Shown here one piece after another: positions 1 to 6,461 of a stretch of 11,890 nt of DNA. Source of the stretch: an uncultured Lachnospiraceae bacterium (lineage in GTDB: Bacteria > Bacillota > Clostridia > Lachnospirales > Lachnospiraceae). The stretch spans positions 1-11,890 of the forward strand of contig CAMNWW010000041.1 of assembly GCA_946566415.1 (NCBI GenBank). Direction: 5' to 3'. Numbering within the stretch: the first letter of the stretch is position 1; each line of letters begins with the position of its first letter. Both the position numbers and the translations under genes were made by a program. A model generated the notes under the pieces. That model was not told the origin of the DNA. It ran no database searches and saw only the letters and a list, made by a program, of their open reading frames with translations.

Positions 1-27
1 TATTAACTGATTAAGCGAGGTGGGATA

Positions 28-1020
28 ATGGATAAGCAATTTGAATTTTTAGTGTATCAGGTGGAAGATGAAAATATATCAGTAGATGCTTTTGTTCAAG
101 ATGAAACAATTTGGGTTACAGCAAATCAAATGGCAGTTCTTTTTGATAAGAGCGAATCAATGATTCGGAAGCATATTAACAATGTTTTTGATGAGGGCGA
201 ATTAGAGAGAAAGAACAACACGCAAAAAGTGCGTGTAGATGGAGTAAAACAACCGGTAGCATTTTATAATCTGGACACAATCATTTCCGTAGGTTACCGT
301 GTGAACTCACGCAGGGCAACCAAATTTCGTATCTGGGCGACTGGCATTTTAAAAGAATATATGATTAAAGGGTTCGCTATGGACGATGAGCGTTTAAAGC
401 AGGGGAAGACCGCCTTTGGAAAAGACTATTTTCGTGAATTATTGGAAAAAGTTCGTTCTATCCGTGCAAGCGAACGCCGTATTTGGCAGCAGATTACCGA
501 TATATTTGCAGAGTGCAGCATTGATTATGACAAGCATTCTCAAATTACTCATGATTTCTATGCTATGGTCCAGAACAAATTTCACTATGCCATTGTTGGG
601 CAGACAGCAGCGGAAATTGTGCATACGAAAGCAGACAGGGAGAAAGAAAACATGGGGCTTACCACATGGAAAAACGCCCCTGATGGCCGTATTTTGAAAT
701 CAGATGTCGGCATTGCCCAAAATTATCTGGAGGAAAAGCAGATCAGACAGTTGGAGCGTACTGTCACAGGCTATTTTGATTATATTGAGGATTTGATTGA
801 GCGAGAAAACACTTTCACTATGGAGGAATTTGCTTCCAGTGTAAACGAGTTTTTAGCATTCCGCAGATATGACGTTCTGGAAGGAAAGGGTAAAATATCC
901 AGACAGGCAGCTTTGAAAAAAGCGGAAACAGAATATGAATTCTTTAATAAAAAGCAAAAAATCATTTCGGATTTTGATAAGGAAGTGAAAAAGCTGCTGG
1001 AAAAAGGCGGTGGCAGATAA
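28..1020 (+). CDS. RhuM family protein
   Basis: A 330-residue protein of the Virulence_RhuM family, named after a Salmonella pathogenicity-island gene; its biochemical role is not established. The N-terminal part carries the family hallmarks: a helix-turn-helix-like stretch at about residues 28-54 (IWVTANQMAVLFDKSE), and a block at 80-124 containing YNLDTIISVGYRVNS and FRIWATGILKEY, which resembles DNA-binding domains found in phage and mobile-island proteins. The rest is charged and helical. The start ATG follows a GCGAGGTGGG ribosome binding site, and the length is normal for the family, so the gene appears intact. No partner gene is visible because the window begins 27 bases upstream. Its AT-rich codon use and family suggest acquired DNA. 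Family assignment is firm; function is unknown. Confidence 0.9.
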   Translation: MDKQFEFLVYQVEDENISVDAFVQDETIWVTANQMAVLFDKSESMIRKHINNVFDEGELERKNNTQKVRVDGVKQPVAFYNLDTIISVGYRVNSRRATKFRIWATGILKEYMIKGFAMDDERLKQGKTAFGKDYFRELLEKVRSIRASERRIWQQITDIFAECSIDYDKHSQITHDFYAMVQNKFHYAIVGQTAAEIVHTKADREKENMGLTTWKNAPDGRILKSDVGIAQNYLEEKQIRQLERTVTGYFDYIEDLIERENTFTMEEFASSVNEFLAFRRYDVLEGKGKISRQAALKKAETEYEFFNKKQKIISDFDKEVKKLLEKGGGR

Positions 1021-1106
1021 TTTTATTTTTATCGTAGTTCGGGTTTATTATTGATTCCATCTATAAAAATATATAAAAAAACATTAATGAATCCTTTCTT
1101 GTTTTA

Positions 1107-1135
1107 TTGAATAAGTTAACAAACAATGCTATTCT
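1107..1135 (+). promoter_or_regulatory. Promoter of the M55 peptidase-MalY operon
   Basis: A sigma-A-like promoter: -35 TTGAAT (1107-1112), 17-nt spacer, -10 TATTCT (1130-1135), with transcription predicted from about 1142. The -35 and adjoining spacer, TTGAATAAGTTAACAAACA (1107-1125), match 17 of 19 bases at the promoter of the peptide-transporter operon (4584-4602), where the -10 lies at the same distance. The shared block is a candidate regulator site. No experimental support is available. Confidence 0.55.
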
Positions 1136-1141
1136 AGGACT

Positions 1142-1251
1142 ATGTTATGTAATTTGAGCAGTACAGTTTTAGCAGAGACAACCCCGAGGGCGGGGCGCCT
1201 TAATTTAATCGCCTAATCGGCGATGGAAGTTAAGAGAAAAGGAGGAAAAAA
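1142..1251 (+). promoter_or_regulatory. Structured 5' leader of unknown class
   Basis: The predicted leader of the M55 operon is about 110 nt long and contains compact GC-rich folding. A first hairpin pairs CCCCG (1182-1186) with CGGGG (1191-1195). A second pairs ATCGCC (1208-1213) with GGCGAT (1219-1224), and may be enclosed by CTTAA (1199-1203) with TTAAG (1230-1234). The GGAGG ribosome binding site (1241-1245) follows directly, six bases before the GTG start. Neither hairpin has a following U-run, so a terminator is unlikely. I do not recognise a known riboswitch class; it could be a translational control element or a stabilising leader. Confidence 0.4.
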
Positions 1252-2103
1252 GTGAAAATCTATATTTCTGTAGACATGGAAGGAATGGCGGGAATATGCA
1301 GTACAAGGCAGGAGACGGACGATAACATCCGTTTCAGAAAGGCTTATGAGCAGCAGGTAGAATGGGTGATCGAGGGAATCCAGAACAGCAGCAGGAACGA
1401 TGAAATCGAGGAGATCACAATTTCAGATTCACATGGTTATGGCAGGAATTTGAGTTATGACCTGACCGAGATGGATGAAAGGATTACGCTTATCAGCGGT
1501 TCTCCGCGCCCGCATTATATGATGTGCGGATTAGACGAAAGCTATGATATCGTATTTTTAGTAGGATATCACTGTGGAATCGGGGATCCGGCAGGAAATA
1601 TGGAGCATACGGTAAACGGATATGCCTATTACAACGTGACGATCAATGGTAAGTACATGAATGAAAGCACCTTAAGCGCCGCATATGCCGGATATTATCA
1701 TGTTCCGGTGGGACTTGTGATCGGGGATACCGGGCTTAGGAAACAGCTTCATGACGATGGGATGCTCCCACATGTGGAATATGTTACGACAAAAGAATCA
1801 ATCAGCCGGATGGCGGCTAAATATAAGGCAAAAGCAGTTGTGAAAAGGGAGACGATTGAAGGTGTAAAACGGACGTTGGAAAAAGATATCTCATCAATTC
1901 CGGTATACCAGATTCAGGGTCCATATCATTTGGAAGTAGACTTTACATACCGTCCAATGGCAGATGCATCATCGGGAATGCCTGGTGTAAAACAGGAAGG
2001 AAGAAATGTCGTAATGGAACTGAACGACTATGTAGAAGTATACGACGCGCTCTTTTCTATAGGGACGATCGCGATGGCACAGTATCCATTTGACAGACAT
2101 TAA
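1252..2103 (+). CDS. M55 family D-aminopeptidase (DppA type)
   Basis: A 283-residue zinc peptidase of family M55, whose type member is Bacillus subtilis DppA (about 274 residues), which removes N-terminal D-amino acids from short peptides such as D-Ala-D-Ala. The family's metal and catalytic positions are visible: D8 and E10 in SVDMEG, H61 in DSHG, H107 in GYHCG, the probable nucleophile H119 in MEHT, and E138 in MNEST. There is no signal peptide, so it should act in the cytoplasm, probably as a ring-shaped oligomer like DppA. It starts at GTG, chosen because GGAGG lies six bases upstream. The C-S lyase gene follows after 36 bases, indicating one operon. Stereospecificity cannot be read from sequence; some M55 members may act on other peptides. 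Confidence 0.9.
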   Translation: MKIYISVDMEGMAGICSTRQETDDNIRFRKAYEQQVEWVIEGIQNSSRNDEIEEITISDSHGYGRNLSYDLTEMDERITLISGSPRPHYMMCGLDESYDIVFLVGYHCGIGDPAGNMEHTVNGYAYYNVTINGKYMNESTLSAAYAGYYHVPVGLVIGDTGLRKQLHDDGMLPHVEYVTTKESISRMAAKYKAKAVVKRETIEGVKRTLEKDISSIPVYQIQGPYHLEVDFTYRPMADASSGMPGVKQEGRNVVMELNDYVEVYDALFSIGTIAMAQYPFDRH

Positions 2104-2139
2104 GGAATATGGAAAAACAGAAGAGGAGAAAGAACGACG

Positions 2140-3345
2140 ATGAAATATGATTTTACAACGGTCATTGACCGTTATGGAAAAGACGCTACTGCAGTAGATG
2201 GCGCCAGCCGGGTATTAAAAAAAGGAGTTAAGATAAAAGAAGGGTTCGATGTTATCCCGATGTGGATCGCAGATATGAATTTCCCGGTGGTACCGGAGAT
2301 TCAAAAGAAGATTGCCGAAAGGCTGGAACACCCAATTTTTGGGTATTTTCCGACCAGCGATGAATATTATGAGAAAATTATTAATTGGCAGCAGGTGAGG
2401 AATCAAGTCTCACGGATTTCCCGGGAGGATATCGCCTATGAAAACGGAGTGCTAGGCGGAGTTTCCAGCGCTCTTCGGGCATTATGTACTTATGGTGATT
2501 TTGTGCTTGTACATGCGCCTGCCTACATAGGATTTACCGGTGTGCTTAGGGGAAATGGATACCGGGCGGTATACAGCGACCTGGTAAAAGATGAAGAGGG
2601 CGTTTGGCGCATGGACTTTGAAGATATGGAGAAAAAAATAGTAGAGAACCATATCCATGCGGCGATCTTCTGTTCTCCGCATAACCCGGCGGGACGAGTC
2701 TGGGAGCGCTGGGAGCTGGAAAAAATGATGGATCTTTATAAGAAGTATGATGTATATGTGATCTCAGATGAAATATGGTCCGATATCATACTTTACGGAA
2801 ACAGGCATATTCCGCTTCAGTCCATATCAGAGGATGCAAGAAACCGGACGGTGGCATTCTATTCACTGGCAAAGACATTTAACCTCGCAGGGTTTGTGTG
2901 TGCATATCGAATCTGCTATAATCCTCTCCTCAGAGATCGGATCGACAGGGAAGAGGCTGTGACACATTATAACGATATTCATGTTTTGTCTATGCATGCT
3001 TTGATCGGGGCATACAGTGAACAAGGGATGGAATGGGTTGATGAGCTGAACCAGGTTTTGAGCGAGAATCTCGGCTATGCCTATGACTATATGACAAATA
3101 ATTTTGACGGTATTAAAGTATCAAAACCGGAAGGAACCTATATGTTTTTCCTGGATTGCAGCGAGTGGTGTCAGAAGACAGGAAAGACTTTGGAGGATTT
3201 GATCCGCGCCGGACAGGAGGTCGGGGTGATCTGGCAGGATGGAAGGATGTTCATGAAAGAAGATTCAATAAGAATGAATCTGGCGCTTCCGATATCCAGG
3301 CTGAAAGAAGGGTTGGAACGGCTGAAGAAGTATGTATTTGTATAA
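2140..3345 (+). CDS. MalY/PatB-type PLP-dependent C-S lyase (aminotransferase class I/II fold)
   Basis: A 401-residue pyridoxal-phosphate enzyme of the MalY/PatB group, cytoplasmic cystathionine beta-lyases and cysteine-S-conjugate beta-lyases that yield pyruvate, ammonia and a thiol. Family signs include the N-terminal PMWIADMNFPVVPEI (residues 40-54), the substrate/PLP motif SPHNPAGRVW (179-188) with N182, D210 in ISDEIWSD, and the Schiff-base lysine K245 in SLAKTFNLAG. The length is typical (about 390). It shares an operon with the upstream M55 peptidase, so amino acids freed from peptides, including cysteine or its conjugates, may be its substrates. E. coli MalY also moonlights as a repressor partner, but nothing here shows that. 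An aminotransferase activity is less likely but cannot be excluded. Confidence 0.88.
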   Translation: MKYDFTTVIDRYGKDATAVDGASRVLKKGVKIKEGFDVIPMWIADMNFPVVPEIQKKIAERLEHPIFGYFPTSDEYYEKIINWQQVRNQVSRISREDIAYENGVLGGVSSALRALCTYGDFVLVHAPAYIGFTGVLRGNGYRAVYSDLVKDEEGVWRMDFEDMEKKIVENHIHAAIFCSPHNPAGRVWERWELEKMMDLYKKYDVYVISDEIWSDIILYGNRHIPLQSISEDARNRTVAFYSLAKTFNLAGFVCAYRICYNPLLRDRIDREEAVTHYNDIHVLSMHALIGAYSEQGMEWVDELNQVLSENLGYAYDYMTNNFDGIKVSKPEGTYMFFLDCSEWCQKTGKTLEDLIRAGQEVGVIWQDGRMFMKEDSIRMNLALPISRLKEGLERLKKYVFV

Positions 3346-3352
3346 AAATTAC

Positions 3353-3387
3353 TGCGCTGTATTAGAAAAAGATGTTAATACAGCGCA
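3353..3387. terminator. Stem-loop between convergent genes, best as minus-strand terminator
   Basis: TGCGCTGTATTA (3353-3364) pairs perfectly with TAATACAGCGCA (3376-3387), a 12-bp stem with an 11-nt loop. Read on the minus strand, the stem is followed within a few bases by a run of five T (complement of 3345-3350), fitting a rho-independent terminator for the MarR gene. On the plus strand no T-run follows, so termination of the MalY operon would be weaker. An alternative 7-bp pairing, AAGATGT (3369-3375) with ACATCTT (3398-3404), overlaps it. Confidence 0.65.
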
Positions 3388-3420
3388 ACATGATTATACA
3401 TCTTAAAATATCATGGATGT

Positions 3421-3942
3421 CTATCTTCTGTCGCACTCGTCTATATTATTCAGCAGCCCTCGTCCCTTCATAATCTGTCGTCCGCATGCAATATAAGAAG
3501 GCATGACCCGAAAAAAGATATCAAGTTCTTTTTCAGAATAAAGTGACGACAGACGTTCTATCAGCGCCGAATAGTATTCTTTATCGTATTCTCGATGGGA
3601 CATATTGCACTTAAGCCCAAGTTCTGTCGGTATTAAATATAGATTTTTCTGATTACCCTCTCTTTTTTCCTTTTTAATCAACCCCTTTGACTCAAGGCTG
3701 GAGGCGATTTTTGAAGCGGCGCAGAGTGTGAAACCCCAGTATCTGGAAATGTCGGAGATGACAAGTCCGGGATTTTCAATAATATGCTGGAGAGTGTGGG
3801 CCTCGGTAATATTCATCTGTACCTTGTTTCCATAGTCATGTTGTCCCTTGTTCCAGGGAGAACATGTGATAACATAATCATCCAGTAAACGAAATGAATG
3901 GATATATTTATCGAGGTTTTTCAAATTTTTCAGTTTTTTCAT
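3421..3942 (-). CDS. MarR-family winged-helix transcriptional regulator
   Basis: A 173-residue regulator when started at the ATG at 3942. A longer reading from a TTG at 4017 is open, but it would place translation inside the predicted promoter and inverted repeat, whereas the ATG has a GGTGA-like site about eight bases upstream. The winged helix spans roughly residues 44-109: MNITEAHTLQHI, then VISDISRYWGFTLCAASKIASSL (helix-turn-helix, from residue 61), and a wing around KKEKREGNQKNLYLIPTELG. Flanking helices should form the dimer interface. MarR proteins are usually homodimeric repressors relieved by a ligand or oxidation. It lies between the two peptide-use operons, so it may control them, itself, or both. 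The ligand is unknown. Confidence 0.85.
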   Translation of the reverse strand: MKKLKNLKNLDKYIHSFRLLDDYVITCSPWNKGQHDYGNKVQMNITEAHTLQHIIENPGLVISDISRYWGFTLCAASKIASSLESKGLIKKEKREGNQKNLYLIPTELGLKCNMSHREYDKEYYSALIERLSSLYSEKELDIFFRVMPSYIACGRQIMKGRGLLNNIDECDRR

Positions 3943-3962
3943 TTTTATTTCACCATCCAGAC

Positions 3963-3993
3963 AAAGTAAAATTAATATCTTATATTTTACTTT
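3963..3993. promoter_or_regulatory. Inverted-repeat operator candidate for the MarR gene
   Basis: AAAGTAAAAT (3963-3972) and ATTTTACTTT (3984-3993) form a perfect 10-bp inverted repeat with an 11-bp spacer. It lies 21-51 bases ahead of the regulator's start codon and its outer arm overlaps the predicted -10 box, as expected for autorepression. The centre-to-centre distance of 21 bp places half-sites on the same helix face. Assignment to this MarR protein is inference from position. Confidence 0.55.
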
Positions 3994-4017
3994 ACTATAA
4001 AATAGGGAAAATGACAA
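3989..4017 (-). promoter_or_regulatory. Predicted promoter of the MarR gene
   Basis: On the minus strand TTGTCA (4012-4017) serves as the -35 box and TAAAGT (3989-3994) as the -10, 17 bases apart. Transcription would start near 3982, leaving about 40 nt before the ATG. The -10 overlaps the outer arm of the inverted repeat at 3963-3993. Confidence 0.5.
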
Positions 4018-4066
4018 ATAGTTTTATAGAAAATGGCTATAGATAGTGTAAATATATGAAAAAAAA

Positions 4067-4441
4067 CTATAAGTTTTCTTCTCCGATTACCCATTATCCG
4101 TTTTTCTTAGAACCTATTCTTTTTATAATGCCTTTTTCCCTTAAAACGCGGATATGTTTTGTAATCGTCGTCATTCCGCCCCCTATTTGTCCACTAAGTT
4201 CATGCACTGTAATATTACTGTTCTCTTTCATCCGGCTTAATATTTTCTTATCACATTCATTCAATACAATCCCCTTCTTCTTTTGTAAATCTCTTTCCTC
4301 TATAGTTGCTCAAAACTTAACTCTTGATTATTTGTTTCAATATTAAGGTTTTTCATTTCCTTCTATAGTAACTTTAATTACATTTTTATCATCGCATAGT
4401 TCCATGATAATCGTCGGGATAACCTGTGGTTTAATCAACAC
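4067..4441 (-). pseudogene. Relic of an AlbA_2 (Schlafen-like) / winged-helix regulator
   Basis: Three minus-strand pieces in different frames together resemble the middle and C-terminus of AlbA_2-domain DNA-binding/ATP-binding proteins. Piece one (4441-4346) reads KPQVIPTIIMEL, then VIKVTIEGNEKP, the family's V-I-V-G-KP-Y-Y strand, stopping at TAA where a Tyr codon is usual. Piece two (4356-4303) contains NNQELSFEQL before a stop. Piece three (4309-4067) reads NECDKKILSRMKENSNIT, HELSGQIGGGMTTITKHI, REKGIIKRIGSKKNG, then TAA (4094-4096) where Tyr is expected before WVIGE, and finally TAG. The segment between pieces one and two is shorter than in intact relatives. The N-terminal half is absent. 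It is not expected to make a functional protein. The family call rests on motif memory, not a search. Confidence 0.6.
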
Positions 4442-4491
4442 TTAATAGACACTTTATTCAACAATTGTGTGATGAATAAAGTGTCTATTAA
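4442..4491. repeat. Perfect 19-bp inverted repeat at the relic's edge
   Basis: TTAATAGACACTTTATTCA (4442-4460) is exactly complementary to 4473-4491, with a 12-bp loop between. No T-run follows on either strand, so it is not a typical terminator. Its left end coincides with the first stop upstream of the decayed AlbA_2 frame, suggesting it marks an insertion or recombination junction. It could be joined ends of a lost element or a solo miniature element. No transposase or clear target duplication is visible. Confidence 0.6.
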
Positions 4492-4583
4492 CCCAGATCC
4501 ACATATGGAAATTCGATTATAGGTAAAAGTGATAACAAGAGAAATACATGTGAAAAAACTATTAATAATGTTAATAAAAAATG

Positions 4584-4612
4584 TTGAATAAGATAACAAA
4601 AACACTTACAAT
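4584..4612 (+). promoter_or_regulatory. Promoter of the peptide ABC transporter operon
   Basis: A sigma-A-like promoter: -35 TTGAAT (4584-4589), 17-nt spacer, -10 TACAAT (4607-4612), with a start near 4619. The block 4584-4602 repeats 17 of 19 bases of the M55 operon promoter at 1107-1125. Shortly after the start, GCGGCA (4623-4628) pairs with TGCCGC (4632-4637) around a 3-nt loop, a 5'-end hairpin that may protect the transcript. Confidence 0.6.
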
Positions 4613-4681
4613 TATTTAGAAGGCGGCAAGATGCCGCTGGTTGCAAGTTGTACTACATACTATCAGGAGGAAACAAAAGGA

Positions 4682-6352
4682 ATGAAGAAAAAAATTGTTG
4701 CAGTGGTCTGTATGCTGGCTATGACGGTCAGTATGATCGCGGGATGCGGAGGAGACAGTACGGACGAGAACAAGGATGCGGGCGATAAGCAGGAGAGCCA
4801 GTCGGAAGGTTCGGGCGAAAAGAAGTACAAGGATACAATCGTATATTCATTTGACGCGACACCGACAGGGGATTTTCTTTCAGTACAGTCAGGAAGTGAT
4901 TATAATACGTCGGTAATGGATATCGTCCACGGTTCTTTGCTGATTACAGATGAAGCAGGTAATCTGGAAGATTATTTTGCAAAAAGCCATGAGGTATCGG
5001 AGGACGGCACAGTGATCACCTTCCATCTCCGTGATAACGGCTATTTTAATGATGGAGAGAAGGTGACTGCGGACGACGTTGCGTTTACATTTCAATATAT
5101 GTGCGACCCATCCGATGAAAGATGGTCAGGCGTTACGACAATGATCAAAGGAGCGGACGCGTACCGCGAGGGGACGGCGGATTCAATTGAAGGAATCAAG
5201 GTTATTGACGAAAAAACGATTGAATTTACTTTAACACAGTATTTCCCTAAGGCATTGTCATTTATTGGCGAGATGGGAATCGTGCCGGAACATATCTGGA
5301 AAGATATCCCATACAGTGAGATTGAAAACCATCGTGAACTTCTGGGAGAAAATATCGTAGGATGCGGACCTTACCATGTTGCAGAATTTGTAGAGGATCA
5401 ATATGTGAAACTGGAAGCGAACGATGATTTCTACATGGGTGATGTGGCTACCAAATATTTTATTTTCCGTGTAACGAACGCAGACTCTATCACAACGGAG
5501 CTTAGGACTGGAAATATTGATATTGCGGCAGTAACGAATCTCCTTAAAGCGGAATTGGATCAGCTTGATAATGAAGGGTTTGACATTAAATACTTCCCAT
5601 ATGATCTCGTGCAGGCAATCATTTTCAATAATTCAGAAACCGGAGCCACGCCGGAAGCAGTAAAGCAGGCTATTCGTTATGGGATGGACGTCAATGGATT
5701 TATTGAGAATTATATGGAAGGAAGGGCTGATGCTGCTCCGATTCTGATTAGTTCCGGAAGCTGGGCGTTCCCGAAGGATGTCAAATATCCAGACCCTGAC
5801 ATTGATGCAGCAAAGAAAGCTCTGGAAGACGGCGGATATAAGGACGTCAATAACGACGGATTTGTGGAAGATCCGGATGGGAATCCATATACATTCCGTC
5901 TGGTTTATCCAACAGGGCTTACCTGCAGAGAGCAATTCGCAGTTGTTTTACAGGAAGAAGCAAAGGAGTTTGGGCTTAACATTGAACTGACCGGGACGGA
6001 CTTCCCAAGTTTGATGAGTATTATGAATGACGATACGGCTTATGAGGCTTATCTGATGGGAAATGGTGTTGATAGCGCTGATCCGGATTTAAATGCATAT
6101 GGATTTATTGATTCATTTGCGGAAAGTAAGGAAGCATACGATCTGATTGCGGAAGCGGCAACGGAACTCGATCAGGATAAGAGGTGCGAATTATATAAAG
6201 AAGCAGCAGAATACTTAGTGAAAGCTCCGACAACACGGATGTCTCTGTACTGCCAGGAAAAGGCTTATGCCTACAGAGATACAATAGAAAATTATGCGGC
6301 AGGATCCTTTAACAATTTCTATCATGTTCATGAGTGGAAAATGGCGGAATAG
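4682..6352 (+). CDS. Peptide ABC transporter substrate-binding lipoprotein (SBP family 5)
   Basis: A 556-residue extracellular solute-binding protein of family 5 (DppA/OppA type) that captures peptides outside the membrane and delivers them to the permeases encoded downstream. The ATG at 4682 is chosen because AGGAGG (4665-4670) precedes it and it opens a classic lipoprotein signal: MKKK, a hydrophobic core, and lipobox IAGC with Cys22 as lipidation site. An in-frame ATG at 4631 lies in a hairpin without a ribosome site. A linker rich in Asp, Glu, Gly and Ser follows the Cys. The family signature is at about residues 113-140 (FHLRDNGYFNDGEKVTADDV). Family members bind di- or oligopeptides, nickel or other ligands; the adjacent peptidases favour peptides, but this is not proven. 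Confidence 0.92.
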   Translation: MKKKIVAVVCMLAMTVSMIAGCGGDSTDENKDAGDKQESQSEGSGEKKYKDTIVYSFDATPTGDFLSVQSGSDYNTSVMDIVHGSLLITDEAGNLEDYFAKSHEVSEDGTVITFHLRDNGYFNDGEKVTADDVAFTFQYMCDPSDERWSGVTTMIKGADAYREGTADSIEGIKVIDEKTIEFTLTQYFPKALSFIGEMGIVPEHIWKDIPYSEIENHRELLGENIVGCGPYHVAEFVEDQYVKLEANDDFYMGDVATKYFIFRVTNADSITTELRTGNIDIAAVTNLLKAELDQLDNEGFDIKYFPYDLVQAIIFNNSETGATPEAVKQAIRYGMDVNGFIENYMEGRADAAPILISSGSWAFPKDVKYPDPDIDAAKKALEDGGYKDVNNDGFVEDPDGNPYTFRLVYPTGLTCREQFAVVLQEEAKEFGLNIELTGTDFPSLMSIMNDDTAYEAYLMGNGVDSADPDLNAYGFIDSFAESKEAYDLIAEAATELDQDKRCELYKEAAEYLVKAPTTRMSLYCQEKAYAYRDTIENYAAGSFNNFYHVHEWKMAE

Positions 6353-6390
6353 GAATAGATAAAATACTTAACAGAAAGATAAGTGCTTGG

Positions 6391-6425
6391 GAAGGTGATG
6401 TTTGAATGAAGCATCGCCTTCTTTT
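6391..6425 (+). terminator. Intra-operon attenuating terminator
   Basis: GAAGGTGATG (6391-6400) pairs with CATCGCCTTC (6412-6421), ten pairs including one G-U, with an 11-nt loop, followed by TTTT (6422-6425). It lies between the binding-protein gene and the first permease gene. The stem is moderate and the T-run short, so partial read-through is expected. This fits the usual need for more binding protein than membrane components. Confidence 0.6.
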
Positions 6426-6461
6426 GCAATATGATGAAGTTTTCGCAGTAAAGGAGAACGA

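Noticed and set aside
1021..1106. Terminator for the RhuM gene
   Set aside because: The sequence is AT-rich with T-runs, but no convincing stem precedes them.
1142..1251. Known riboswitch (fluoride, guanidine, preQ1, SAM types considered)
   Set aside because: The conserved core sequences of these classes, as far as I can recall them, are not present; kept only as an unassigned folded leader.
3943..4017. N-terminal extension of the MarR protein from a TTG at 4017
   Set aside because: It would overlap the predicted promoter and inverted repeat; the ATG at 3942 starts a normal-length MarR protein.
4056..4346. A 96-codon plus-strand reading frame
   Set aside because: Composition is odd (rich in Phe, Ser, Pro, Ile), no ribosome binding site precedes it, and the opposite strand holds recognisable fragments of a decayed gene.
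4442..4491. Rho-independent terminator
   Set aside because: The stem is AT-rich and no T-run follows on either strand.
4631..4681. Upstream ATG for the binding protein
   Set aside because: It lies in a hairpin without a ribosome site, and the extra 17 residues would precede a standard lipoprotein signal.
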